25,567 bases of DNA, from contig CAKRSU010000026.1 of NCBI GenBank assembly GCA_934401755.1, forward strand, positions 1 to 25,567, given 5' to 3'. The translations under genes were made by a program, and so were the position numbers. Shown in pieces: positions 1 through 8,521 of the stretch. This DNA comes from an uncultured Oxalobacter sp. GTDB taxonomy: Bacteria > Pseudomonadota > Gammaproteobacteria > Burkholderiales > Burkholderiaceae_D. The stretch's first letter is position 1. Every line of letters starts with the position of its first letter. The notes below the pieces were generated by a model. The model did not search any database, was not told where the DNA came from, and saw only the letters and a list, made by a program, of their open reading frames with translations.

Positions 1-111
1 TATGTTGTTTTAGAATATTATTAACGATTAATTGAATCGTTTGGAATGGAGCCTGCCCCTCTTTTTGGTGTAGAGCCACACTTACATATGGATTAAATTT
101 TAGATAGATTT

Positions 112-1875
112 ATGTCAAAACTTAATATTGACCAAAAAACAGTCAGAGGACTGTTTCAAGACAGTAAGTCGGATTTCTTAATACCTGATTACCAACGCCC
201 TTATGCTTGGGGCGATGACGAGTGTAAAACGCTTTGGGAAGACTTGTTCAGTTTTTCTTTCCCTAATGACAATTCTGAACAATTTTACGACAACAATGAG
301 TATTTTCTCGGTCCGATTGTCACATTCAAAAATGACGATAGAAAGATGGAGATTATAGATGGACAGCAGCGCCTTACAACATTAATGTTGCTGCTTCGTG
401 CTTTCTACAACAAGCTGGGACATATGCAAGATACTCATTCGGTAAGGATGAAAAAGGACATTGAAGAATGTATTTGGCGTGTTAATGGTTTTGGCGAATA
501 CAACAAGGATGATTTGAAAATAGACTCTGAAGTTGCCACAGACAACGACAAGAAAGAATTTCTTGATATTCTTAAAAATGGTGATGCAACAGGGAAGTAT
601 AGTAAATACGCCTTGAATTTTCGGTATTTTGAGAAAGAGATAGATACTTTTCTCTCTCACTACCCAAGTTATTTTGCGTATTTTCCACTTCGTATCCTGA
701 ACAACTGCGTACTTCTTCCAATTGAAGCAGAATCGCAAGATACAGCATTGCGTATCTTCTCCACACTCAATGATAGAGGAAAACCACTGTCTGATGCCGA
801 CATCTTTAAGGCTCAGTTCTACAAATACTATTCTTCACTTGGTAAGAAAGATGATTTCATTTCCATTTGGAAAAACTTAGAGGTGATTGCATCTAAAGTT
901 TTTCACTCAAGCAGTGGAACGCCATTGGATGAACTCTTCACACGCTACATGTACTATGAACGTGCATTGCAGGGGAACAAGTCATCTACAACAGAATCTT
1001 TGCGCAAGTTTTATGAGAAAAATAGTTATGAACTGTTTAAAAAAAAGTCAACACTCGAAAACCTTATTCGTTTGGCTCATTTTTGGCAAGACGTAAACAA
1101 TCAAGACGAAGAACGGTTCTCTATCCGTATTCTCAAACGCCTGTTTGTGCTTAACTATGCTCCAAATGGTATGTGGACTTACTTTGTTTCCGTTTACTTC
1201 ATGCATTTCCGCGATGATAATGATGAACTCGAAGAGGAAAATTTCTTCCATTTCTTGAACCGTATTATAGGATTCATTTGGGCATATGCAATCACTAATC
1301 CAGGAGTTAACTCCTTGCGGACTCCAGTGTTTGCGGAAATGGTGAATATAGTAAACGACACAGACGTAACATTCAACAATTTTCTGTTTGACGAGACAAG
1401 ATTCAGAGCACAATTCTCCAATTATGTATTCTCCAACAATCGAGCAATTACTAAATCAATGATTACATGGTGGGCATACACCTTTGAGAAGCAACCATTG
1501 CTTTCTTTAGAAAATGCTTTTGATATAGAGCATATATACTCACGCAATCGCCAGCAAAAGGAAAACAGCTTGAAAAATCCACATTCACTGGAAATGCTTG
1601 GAAACAAATCTTTGTTGGAACGCCGTGTAAATATACGTGCATCTGATTATCGCTTTGTTGACAAGATAAAATACTACAAGGGATTCAAAACATCTAAAGG
1701 ACAGAAAGAAGGCACAAACATTGCCGAGTTAGAGATGTTAGCTAATAGGCTTGTAGATTATACAGAGCAGAACATAACAGAACGTTCAAAGGATATTCTG
1801 GATGGATTTGTTGAATACTTAAAGACAAATGCCTTGATAAAGAGTTTACAAGCTACAAATTCTACAAACGCTTAA
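112..1875 (+). CDS. DUF262/DUF1524 (GmrSD-like) putative restriction nuclease
   Basis: A 587-residue protein with the GmrSD architecture. The N-terminal DUF262 (ParB/sulfiredoxin-like NTPase) domain shows IPDYQRPYAW at 24-33 and the signature IIDGQQRLTTL at 81-91, followed by the conserved LNDRGKPLSDADIFKAQ segment near residue 220. The C-terminal DUF1524 HNH-type nuclease domain shows DIEHIYS with the catalytic-type His474 and LGNKSLL near 496-502. The usual EHIxP is EHIYS here, a known kind of variation. Families of this type restrict foreign, often modified, DNA; a phage-defence role is inferred. The start at 112 has no visible Shine-Dalgarno sequence, unlike most genes in this window. It stands alone, with no methylase or partner visible, and ends in a strong hairpin. 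Domain assignment is secure; the target DNA is unknown. Confidence 0.9.
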   Translation: MSKLNIDQKTVRGLFQDSKSDFLIPDYQRPYAWGDDECKTLWEDLFSFSFPNDNSEQFYDNNEYFLGPIVTFKNDDRKMEIIDGQQRLTTLMLLLRAFYNKLGHMQDTHSVRMKKDIEECIWRVNGFGEYNKDDLKIDSEVATDNDKKEFLDILKNGDATGKYSKYALNFRYFEKEIDTFLSHYPSYFAYFPLRILNNCVLLPIEAESQDTALRIFSTLNDRGKPLSDADIFKAQFYKYYSSLGKKDDFISIWKNLEVIASKVFHSSSGTPLDELFTRYMYYERALQGNKSSTTESLRKFYEKNSYELFKKKSTLENLIRLAHFWQDVNNQDEERFSIRILKRLFVLNYAPNGMWTYFVSVYFMHFRDDNDELEEENFFHFLNRIIGFIWAYAITNPGVNSLRTPVFAEMVNIVNDTDVTFNNFLFDETRFRAQFSNYVFSNNRAITKSMITWWAYTFEKQPLLSLENAFDIEHIYSRNRQQKENSLKNPHSLEMLGNKSLLERRVNIRASDYRFVDKIKYYKGFKTSKGQKEGTNIAELEMLANRLVDYTEQNITERSKDILDGFVEYLKTNALIKSLQATNSTNA

Positions 1876-1901
1876 AACAAGAATTTGTCGAGACAATATT
1901 T

Positions 1902-1941
1902 ATCGCCCATATCTATGCCGTAAAAGCAAGATATGGGCGAT
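1902..1941 (+). terminator. hairpin after the DUF262/DUF1524 gene
   Basis: A perfect 13-bp inverted repeat (1902-1914 with 1929-1941, ATCGCCCATATCT and its complement) around a 14-base loop, 26 bases after the stop codon. The following bases (TTATTG) are only modestly T-rich. Probable terminator, possibly bidirectional. Confidence 0.65.
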
Positions 1942-2260
1942 TTATTGTTGCGCAGATGTTTCATTCCTCAATGTTTTCGTACAACATAACATTAAAGTGA
2001 GCAAGGATAAAAGAGACTGAAAGCGTTTCTATCTCACTACTCTGCATTTTTCGCTATTCCTTGTCTATGCCACTTAAAGCCAGCGATTGCCACAACAACT
2101 ACTTGAAACTCAAAATAAAAACATCATTTTGCTATTGTTTGCTTTTTAGACGTTATTTTTATGCAAAAAGCATACCGTATCAGGTAGATAGAAATCCTAT
2201 CCGTCTCATAAATAAGGTATTTTGCTAAAAAACTAGAAGGGAGAGGCTAAGAGTATTATT
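1942..2260. other. intergenic, no gene seen
   Basis: About 320 bases between the two hairpins that close the plus-strand nuclease gene and the minus-strand pyc gene. No ORF with a start signal, no RNA gene and no clear repeat were found. It separates two convergent units. Confidence 0.5.
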
Positions 2261-2265
2261 TAATA

Positions 2266-2299
2266 AATATCCCTAGAAACATCTGTTTCTAGGGATATT
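2266..2299 (-). terminator. terminator of birA-pyc
   Basis: A 16-bp inverted repeat (2266-2281 with 2284-2299) spanning TATCCCTAGAAACA and its complement. The nominal loop is only two bases, so the real loop is larger. It lies 25 bases past the pyc stop codon. The minus-strand tail is T-rich (ATTTATTAAAT) but is not a clean U-run. Confidence 0.65.
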
Positions 2300-2323
2300 A
2301 AAAAAGCTTAATAAATATTTTGA

Positions 2324-5300
2324 TTAACGCAGGTTTGTTCCACAATATGGGCAATAACGTGCATCAGAACTACCGATATGGTGTCCACAAGCTTCATTTG
2401 GACACATCTGAGGAATTGGTCCTAATTCAACTAAAAGTTCACCTTCACGAACAGGTACCATTTTTTTGTTCGCTTTAAAGTCGGCAGTTTTCAAAACACG
2501 TTTAACAATACCATCACATGGGGCTAGAACTGCTTTTTCTTGTTTCATAATAGAAACATTGAAAATTTCAGCCCCCTTCTTGACAATATCGCCTGGAGCG
2601 ACATACATGACCCAAAGATCACCTGCGCTTGGAGCTGCAACTTGATAGATGTCATTTCTATCAGCCATGGTTACGCCTTTCATGCTGCTTGCGCCACCTT
2701 GACCAAGTTGAACGGCAGATGTCATAAATTCAGAATCAAGGATGTAGCGTACCGTGCATTTACCAGCTTCATTCGGTCTTGAAATCGAAATGATCTGTAA
2801 TTGGTGAGGTTTCCCTTCAGAATCACGGAACATCAATGTTTCACCGACTTGCATCCCCTCAAACCAAATATTAAGTGGTAAGCAATTAGGATCACCAAAT
2901 TGAGCTTGAAACTGAATCGTTTTTAATGCATCTCCTGGGAAATTGAGGTACATAACGAATTCTTCTTCAGTTGGAGCTCGTTTTAGCAAACGGGTACATT
3001 CGTCTCGTTGTGCTGCAAGGTTAGCTGCAGGCAATGCTTCGATTGGAGAGACTTCCGTACGACGTGCAATAGCGTCTTTCCAGTTCACCCCGAAAGCACT
3101 TTCATAGACCCAATCTGGTGGAAAACCAAGCGGCATTCTGCCAAATTTGCCCAGTAACAGATTACGGAATGCATCATTACAGTCTCTGTAAATGATTAAT
3201 CGATCTTTTTTGAGATCTTCCGAAAGTCTTTCTTCAGGAGTATTGTTGATTGTTTCAAGGACTCCGAGTAGGTGTTTGACTTCTTCGTCTCCACCTCGAC
3301 GATGCGCACCTGTTACCGCAAGAAAAGAGGTATTCCAGGTAATTTGACTGCCTGGTGTAACATCATGATAGCGAACAATCCGACGAGTTTGTTCCAAGAA
3401 ACGCAACATAAATGGCAGAAGATGGATATGCCCCTGTTTCATTGCGCCTTCTTGGGAAGATGATGTCGCACCGCCTGGCATACCGTGACGGACAACGGCA
3501 TAATCTACGCCTTGGAAGTAAGGTGCGCAGTAGCGATCGAAATATGGCATGATTTGTTTGCAAACAAAGTTGGCATCATCAATCGCAGCTTTATCAAGAT
3601 TAGTTTTAAGACCGAGTTCATCTTCAAGATAAGCAACTAATGATTGGACATCACCTTGTCCATAGCTACGAACCGATGAGCCAAGCGCCACGTCAAGAAT
3701 TTGACAACCCGCTTTTGCGGCTGCAGCACAAGCAGGAAGGAAAAGGCCATCTGTAACATGACGGTGATAATGCAAAACAAGTTCAGGCCATTCTTTGCGT
3801 AGTGCTGTAACCAGTTCTGTCATGAATTGCGGAGGCATAACCCCACCCATATCTTTGAGGCCGAGAATGAAATGCCGTGCAGCTTCTTGCTCTCCTAGTC
3901 CCATGAGTTTGGCAATCATGCGAATAATGTGTTCTGTAACGCCCATGTAGTGTTTGACATCAAATCCCTTGGCGTTAGACATGGAAAGAGCAGGTTCAAA
4001 AACGCAATCTTTACGATTAAGCACCACTTCTGCGAATGGCAGCATGTTTTCGACATGATTTAAAAAGTCAAAACTACGAATGATTTGGAAATTTTCGCAA
4101 ATCATTTCCCCAGTAGCGTGCATGACGTTACGAGGTTGTGGCTGGTAGCCTAACGTATTCGTAGAACGTACCAGCAATTGTTTGAGCGTTTTAGGAGCAA
4201 ATTTATTCCATTCGCTGGCTTCTTTGAATGGATAGGTCATGTTGGCCAACATGTCAACATGAAAATGGGCGCCTCCTCCATTTTCAATGGAGAAGAAATT
4301 CGCATTATCAAGGTATGGCCCAAGCAGACGATCTTCCGCTAGACGCAGGCGATTTCCTGAGTTAGATTGAGTCTGATCACGCGTTGTTGTATCAGTAAAG
4401 TGGATGTAATCGGTATCTCTGATGTAGTCAAGCAATGCAACCCGATCACCATGTGGATAAGGATTCGGGCGACGACGCAATTCACTGCTAATATCAGGTA
4501 AGACTGGATCAAAAGAGCTTAGACGAGGGGTATCTGGGGAACGATATTCACCCAACTGGACATAAGGGTTGTAACCTCTTGCAGAAATTTCAGCAACAAG
4601 TTTGGCTAGACGTTCTTCTTCTGGGGCAAAATCCTCATATTGGAAGAGTTCTGGATGGTCTTGGACAAAATGAGTTGTAATATCACCAGAACGGAACTGT
4701 GGTGTTTTAATCAGTTGGTGATAAAACGGTATCGTCGTGTGAACGCCGCCAACGATATATTCGTCCAATGCACGATCCATGATGCCCAGTGCTTTTTCCC
4801 AGTCATTCGCATAAGCAATCAATAAAGCTCCGGCAGAATCATAATTAGCGGGAAATTCATAGCCGGCAGTAATGTTCGAGTCAAGACGGACACCAGGACC
4901 GCCTGGGGAAACATAGCGAACAATTTGACCAGAATTTGGAGCAAAATTTTCCTTTGGATTTTCAAGATTGATACGAACTTGAAGCGCTGCATAAGATGGT
5001 TTTAAAGTATCTTCTTTGTAGCGAAGTTCGGAACCGAAGGCAATAGCGATTTGTTCTTCAACTAAATCAATGCCATAACGGCTTTCTGTGATTCCGTGTT
5101 CGACTTGCAGGCGAGTATTCACTTCAATCATGTAGGCGGTACTATCGGGCAGCACCAAGAATTCAACGGTTGCCAAGGAGTAGTAGCCAGTAGCCGCAAC
5201 AAGACGGCGTGCATAATCTTTAAGTTGTTCGCGTAGTTGCGGGGTGACGCCTTTCCAAGGAGAAGGAGTTACTTCGATGAGTTTTTGATTGTTACGCTGA

Positions 5301-6025
5301 ACAGTGCAGTCACGTTCATCAAATGCAAAAACATTGCCATAGTGGTCTGCCAAGACCTGAATTTCAATATGGTGAACATCTGCTAGAAATTTTTCGACAA
5401 ATAGGCGAGGATTTCCAAAGGAAGCTTGTGCCATGGTCGATGCTTTAAAGAAAGCATCATCAAGCTCTGCTTCATTGAAAATAGCGAAGATGCCTCGGCC
5501 ACCACCGCCGCCTTCTGCTTTAAGCATAATAGGCAGACCAATTTCTTGGATAATAGCTCGAGCGGTTTTTAGATCAACTGCGCCATCAGAGCCTGGAACA
5601 ACTGGAATACCAAGGGATTTTGCAACTTTTCTTGCTTCAACTTTGTTTCCAAGTTGATTCATTGCTGTTTCAGAAGCACCAATGAAAGTAATTCCTGCTT
5701 TTTCACAAACTGCTGGAAAACGACTATCTTCAGAAGCAAATCCCCATCCAGGATGAATTCCAATAATTCCTTGTTGCTGGGCTTTTTCGACAATGCAGTC
5801 AATATCAAGATATGCACGAGGATCTGGTCCAAGTAAGAGTAATTCATGAGCTGCTGCAGCTGATGGTGCCGTACGGTCGATGTCGGTAGCAGTCATGACT
5901 GCTGTCGCATCAAAACGTTCACGGATGGAACGACAGATACGCCGAGCTGGGATCCCGCGGTTTGCCACAAGGATTTTTTTGCCTTTCAGAAAATTCTGTA
6001 CATCTTTAAAGGTTTTATTCGCCAT
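2324..6025 (-). CDS. pyc: pyruvate carboxylase with C-terminal zinc ribbon
   Basis: A single-chain biotin enzyme of 1233 residues that carboxylates pyruvate to oxaloacetate using ATP and bicarbonate; it acts in the cytoplasm. The biotin carboxylase/ATP-grasp part covers about 14-460, with the glycine loop GGGGGRG (172-178), ERDCTVQRNNQK (237-248) and EVNTRLQVEH (301-310). The carboxyltransferase part has DTTTRD (545-550), KDM with Lys724, and HYHRH (752-756). The biotinyl domain near the end carries MK at 1160-1161, with Lys1161 the expected biotin site, in SIMKQEK rather than the usual AMKME-type motif. The last 27 residues form a zinc-ribbon-like C-x4-C...C-x2-C (Cys1208, 1213, 1225, 1228), not part of standard enzymes of about 1150 residues. 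AGGA lies 9 bases before the ATG. It follows birA by 27 bases in the same operon. Confidence 0.95.
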   Translation of the reverse strand: MANKTFKDVQNFLKGKKILVANRGIPARRICRSIRERFDATAVMTATDIDRTAPSAAAAHELLLLGPDPRAYLDIDCIVEKAQQQGIIGIHPGWGFASEDSRFPAVCEKAGITFIGASETAMNQLGNKVEARKVAKSLGIPVVPGSDGAVDLKTARAIIQEIGLPIMLKAEGGGGGRGIFAIFNEAELDDAFFKASTMAQASFGNPRLFVEKFLADVHHIEIQVLADHYGNVFAFDERDCTVQRNNQKLIEVTPSPWKGVTPQLREQLKDYARRLVAATGYYSLATVEFLVLPDSTAYMIEVNTRLQVEHGITESRYGIDLVEEQIAIAFGSELRYKEDTLKPSYAALQVRINLENPKENFAPNSGQIVRYVSPGGPGVRLDSNITAGYEFPANYDSAGALLIAYANDWEKALGIMDRALDEYIVGGVHTTIPFYHQLIKTPQFRSGDITTHFVQDHPELFQYEDFAPEEERLAKLVAEISARGYNPYVQLGEYRSPDTPRLSSFDPVLPDISSELRRRPNPYPHGDRVALLDYIRDTDYIHFTDTTTRDQTQSNSGNRLRLAEDRLLGPYLDNANFFSIENGGGAHFHVDMLANMTYPFKEASEWNKFAPKTLKQLLVRSTNTLGYQPQPRNVMHATGEMICENFQIIRSFDFLNHVENMLPFAEVVLNRKDCVFEPALSMSNAKGFDVKHYMGVTEHIIRMIAKLMGLGEQEAARHFILGLKDMGGVMPPQFMTELVTALRKEWPELVLHYHRHVTDGLFLPACAAAAKAGCQILDVALGSSVRSYGQGDVQSLVAYLEDELGLKTNLDKAAIDDANFVCKQIMPYFDRYCAPYFQGVDYAVVRHGMPGGATSSSQEGAMKQGHIHLLPFMLRFLEQTRRIVRYHDVTPGSQITWNTSFLAVTGAHRRGGDEEVKHLLGVLETINNTPEERLSEDLKKDRLIIYRDCNDAFRNLLLGKFGRMPLGFPPDWVYESAFGVNWKDAIARRTEVSPIEALPAANLAAQRDECTRLLKRAPTEEEFVMYLNFPGDALKTIQFQAQFGDPNCLPLNIWFEGMQVGETLMFRDSEGKPHQLQIISISRPNEAGKCTVRYILDSEFMTSAVQLGQGGASSMKGVTMADRNDIYQVAAPSAGDLWVMYVAPGDIVKKGAEIFNVSIMKQEKAVLAPCDGIVKRVLKTADFKANKKMVPVREGELLVELGPIPQMCPNEACGHHIGSSDARYCPYCGTNLR

Positions 6026-6052
6026 TACTTTTTTCCTATGCCTGACGGCTTT

Positions 6053-6793
6053 TTAGCCGCAGTATCTGATGCTCCCGCGCAGGTATGCTCGAGAAACACC
6101 GCCAGTTTCGAGAATCAATTCACCATTTGTCCCGATTTCCCGAAGGATACCGGACGTTTGCTCTTCTCCGTTTACTAAGGTAACAAGGCTGTCTTTCCAT
6201 AGTAAACATTGGGCCGTGGCGGGATGCCAACCACATATTTGCCCAAAACTAGAAGTATATGATGAATAGATCTGGTTTAAAAGCAGATTCCATATATTCT
6301 TTACAGTTGGTTGTATTAAGCCATGTAATTGTGCAATTGCTTGTAGCGAGCTAGCACTTAATGCCGTATTTTGGCGCAGTTGACTAGACTGGGGAAAATC
6401 ACAAATATTAACGCCAATGCCTGCAATAATAATATGATTGCGCTCTTCGAGTAGAATGCCGCAAACTTTGGCAGGACGTCCGTTTTGTTCAATCACAATA
6501 TCATTAGGCCATTTTAGAAAAGCAGGATATCCATTTTTCCGTAAAGCTAATGTAATCCATGTGCCAATAGCAACAGCAGCTTCTGTTCCGATGAAAGGGG
6601 GGGTGTAAGGAAGTCGTAAAGCTGCGTAGATATTACCTTTAGGCGATATCCATTCTCGATGGTATTGTCCGCGCCCAGTTGTTTGAGCTGAAGCAAGTAT
6701 GCTATCGAAGATCAAGAATTTCTCATTGTTAATCGCTTCCCAAGCAGCATCAAGTACCGAACTAACTGTGCCGATAAATTGGGTGTTTAACAC
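6053..6793 (-). CDS. birA: biotin-[acetyl-CoA-carboxylase/pyruvate carboxylase] ligase
   Basis: A 246-residue biotin protein ligase. It activates biotin to biotinyl-AMP and attaches it to a lysine of the acceptor protein, here presumably the pyruvate carboxylase encoded 27 bases downstream. Visible motifs are the biotin loop TTGRGQYHREW (which departs from the usual GRGRRGR-type loop), KWPNDI, KVCGILLEE and GIGVN, followed by a small C-terminal SH3-like domain. There is no N-terminal helix-turn-helix, so this is the monofunctional type, not a repressor of biotin synthesis genes. It starts at GTG (6793) with AAAGGA about 9 bases upstream. The gene order birA-pyc suggests co-expression of enzyme and charging ligase. 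Confidence 0.93.
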   Translation of the reverse strand: MLNTQFIGTVSSVLDAAWEAINNEKFLIFDSILASAQTTGRGQYHREWISPKGNIYAALRLPYTPPFIGTEAAVAIGTWITLALRKNGYPAFLKWPNDIVIEQNGRPAKVCGILLEERNHIIIAGIGVNICDFPQSSQLRQNTALSASSLQAIAQLHGLIQPTVKNIWNLLLNQIYSSYTSSFGQICGWHPATAQCLLWKDSLVTLVNGEEQTSGILREIGTNGELILETGGVSRAYLRGSIRYCG

Positions 6794-6851
6794 TTATAGG
6801 TTTCCTTTTTTTGTAGGTTCATCTTATTGTGTCATATCATTTTGATATTTA

Positions 6852-6882
6852 ATTATATTGGATTTATGGTTTGATAGAACAA
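6852..6882 (-). promoter_or_regulatory. possible birA-pyc promoter
   Basis: On the minus strand a perfect -10 box TATAAT (6852-6857) lies 19 bases after TTGTTC (6877-6882), about 60 bases upstream of the birA GTG. The spacing is long, so the -35 box is weakly supported. Confidence 0.35.
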
Positions 6883-7183
6883 AGGCTATTTTTGCAGATT
6901 TAAAAGAAATATCGCTTTTTTGATTGAGAACAACTCGGAAAAATAGACACTAAAGCGAATAAAGTAACAATCAGATTATTTAAGTAGAAGTTTGTAAAAT
7001 AGACCGAAGTATAGACTAAGGTAAGTCAAATCAAATGTGCAACAGGTCTATGAGTATTTTTCAGTAAAGAAGAAAGCAAATGATGTGATTTGAAATCAAA
7101 AAAATTTCTTAAGCAACTCTAAGCCTAGACAATGTTTTACTGAGAGAACGATAGCCTAGCAAACTTAATTGCATATGAATGTT
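6883..7183. other. intergenic, no gene seen
   Basis: Roughly 300 AT-rich bases between birA and the Xre-type regulator. No ORF with a credible start, no hairpin terminator and no RNA gene were seen. Confidence 0.4.
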
Positions 7184-7411
7184 TTATCTGGGCAAAGGTT
7201 TAAAAATATCGGAATCGAAAAATTTTTTAGGCGTAATTCCAAGTCCCGTCCATATTTTGCTAAGCGCCACAATGGAGATATTACGTTTACCGTTTTCTAC
7301 GCTGACTATATAAGTCCGATGAAGTCCAACTTCTAGTCCCAACTGCTCTTGACTGATTCCTTTTGCATTACGCAGTTCGCGTATTCTTTGCCCAATTTGT
7401 TTGCTAATCAT
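7184..7411 (-). CDS. small Xre-family (HTH_3) transcriptional regulator
   Basis: A 75-residue protein that is nearly all helix-turn-helix: RELRNAKGISQEQLGLEVGL followed by the recognition helix region HRTYIVSVENGKRNIS, the usual five-helix HTH_3 fold. The HRTYI...ERGKRNIS-like pattern is common in small regulators, including the controller (C) proteins of restriction-modification systems, but no restriction or methylase gene is adjacent. GGAGGG lies 10 bases before the ATG. A GACT-TTG-AGTT element sits about 55-65 bases upstream of the start and resembles a C-box, so self-regulation is plausible. Function as a DNA-binding regulator is secure; its targets are unknown. Confidence 0.85.
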   Translation of the reverse strand: MISKQIGQRIRELRNAKGISQEQLGLEVGLHRTYIVSVENGKRNISIVALSKIWTGLGITPKKFFDSDIFKPLPR

Positions 7412-7442
7412 TATGATTTTGCCCTCCGCGGAGCAATGTAGT

Positions 7443-7476
7443 AGTCTATTCTATTATCGACAACAGACTTTGAGTT
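7443..7476. promoter_or_regulatory. C-box-like operator candidate of the Xre gene
   Basis: Upstream of the regulator, GACT (7466-7469) and AGTT (7473-7476) are spaced by three bases, close to the C-box form GACT-N3-AGTC. A second half-site AGTCT (7443-7447) is inverted relative to AGACT (7465-7469). Resemblance by eye only. Confidence 0.25.
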
Positions 7477-7590
7477 ACATGAGGAAAACTCACGGTATAA
7501 ATCGTTCGGTTTTTAAAAAACATGGGGTACTTTTGATGTTTTTTATACAATTTTTTTGAAGGGTTTATGATGAAGGCATGAAATGAAATA

Positions 7591-7683
7591 ATGAAAAATA
7601 ATATTTGTGTGAAGATATATTGGGCGGTTTTTTTAGGTCAAATTGTCTATGGTTTTATTGGATTGAGAAATCCTAATATTTGA
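7591..7683 (+). CDS. possible 30-residue hydrophobic peptide
   Basis: A short frame beginning MKNNICVKIYWAVFLG and ending GLRNPNI, with one hydrophobic stretch that could span a membrane. It lies in the 555-base gap between the Xre gene and the MliC-like lipoprotein. No good ribosome binding site is visible and T-rich sequence easily gives hydrophobic frames by chance, so support is weak. The rest of the gap (7412-7590 and 7684-7856) shows nothing I recognise. Confidence 0.15.
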   Translation: MKNNICVKIYWAVFLGQIVYGFIGLRNPNI

Positions 7684-7856
7684 TAGTAACAGTATTTAAA
7701 TTATTTCATTTTTATTGAAGGTTTTAGGAAATGATTGCTTTTTATGAAAATTCTATTTTGACATAAAATGTAATGAATAAATAGGGTCATTAAATATTAG
7801 GATGAGCCAGAAATATTTCAGTTTTTGCCTATTGGATGAAATCAATACCGTGTCTT

Positions 7857-7891
7857 TATCAAATAGTAGATTAAGACTCAGCTATTTGATA
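7857..7891. terminator. hairpin in the 3' region of the MliC-like gene
   Basis: A 10-bp inverted repeat TATCAAATAG (7857-7866) with CTATTTGATA (7882-7891) around a 15-base loop. It sits just beyond the stronger terminator at 7900-7929 and may be a backup or a separate element. Confidence 0.35.
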
Positions 7892-7899
7892 TTCTAAAA

Positions 7900-7929
7900 A
7901 GCGACTATCAAGGAAAATTGATAGTCGCT
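7900..7929 (-). terminator. rho-independent terminator of the MliC-like gene
   Basis: A perfect 12-bp stem AGCGACTATCAA (7900-7911) with its complement (7918-7929), a 6-base loop, and a T-run on the minus strand immediately after the stem. It lies 38 bases past the stop codon at 7967. Confidence 0.88.
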
Positions 7930-7966
7930 GAAATGAGTAAATCTTTTCGACGATTCAATGCAGAAA

Positions 7967-8455
7967 TTATTTTTTAGATTTTTTCTGAGATGTTTTTGTT
8001 TTTTTGATGGTTTTTGTTGTTCCTGTTGATTTTTTTGCATTTTCTGCTTTTATCGCAGCTTCTTTGCGTTTTTTAGCATCTAATTCTTGCTGAATTTTTA
8101 TTTGTTCAGTACTACGGCATTCACTAGCAATATTTTTCCCTTGTTTGAAATTGACTAGTTGACTAAGGTTAGAGACGCCAATATAGGTGATACCAGAGGT
8201 ATGTTCTAAACGATCAGCTCCTGTTTTCGTTGGGACTTTTGTCATTTGATATGTTTTTCCCTGACGATGTAGAGTTGCACTATTTGGTGTTTTAGGATTT
8301 CGGGTTATGGAAAAGTTTGTGCCATCGGTGCAATTGTATTGTGTTGTAACGGGAGTGCTAGGAACGGAAGTCTTTTTTTTACTACCGAAAGTTTCACAAC
8401 CTGTTAAGGATATTATTAATGCGGCGCAGAATACCAAAGATGCTGTTTTTTTCAT
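7967..8455 (-). CDS. MliC-like (C-type lysozyme inhibitor) lipoprotein
   Basis: A 162-residue lipoprotein. The signal peptide ends in the lipobox LTGC with Cys20. Residues about 39-115 follow the MliC/PliC pattern: a starting YNC, an ATLHRQGKTYQM strand pair, a TSGITYIG segment corresponding to the conserved SGxxY of the inhibitors, and a closing Cys near 113. MliC proteins sit in the outer membrane or periplasm and block C-type lysozyme, which would fit life in an animal host. The last 45 residues are an unusual tail rich in lysine, threonine and alanine, absent from the roughly 110-residue classical proteins. AAAGAGA lies upstream of the ATG. Single gene with its own terminator. Assignment rests on pattern recognition, not an alignment. 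Confidence 0.75.
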   Translation of the reverse strand: MKKTASLVFCAALIISLTGCETFGSKKKTSVPSTPVTTQYNCTDGTNFSITRNPKTPNSATLHRQGKTYQMTKVPTKTGADRLEHTSGITYIGVSNLSQLVNFKQGKNIASECRSTEQIKIQQELDAKKRKEAAIKAENAKKSTGTTKTIKKTKTSQKKSKK

Positions 8456-8500
8456 GAATTTCTCTTTATAGAGTAGATTGTTATTGATATTTTTGATCTG

Positions 8501-8521
8501 ACTAAGATTAAGAGTCTTAGT
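8501..8521. promoter_or_regulatory. inverted repeat upstream of the MliC-like gene
   Basis: ACTAAGA (8501-8507) and TCTTAGT (8515-8521) form a perfect 7-bp dyad about 45-65 bases before the start codon, near TATATT-type sequence. It is in operator position; no regulator can be named. Confidence 0.25.

Noticed and set aside
25..96. Short coding-like frame at the left edge ending ...PAPLFGVEPHLHMD
   Set aside because: A stop at 22-24 in the same frame leaves only 23 codons; it could be a gene remnant, but nothing supports it beyond composition.
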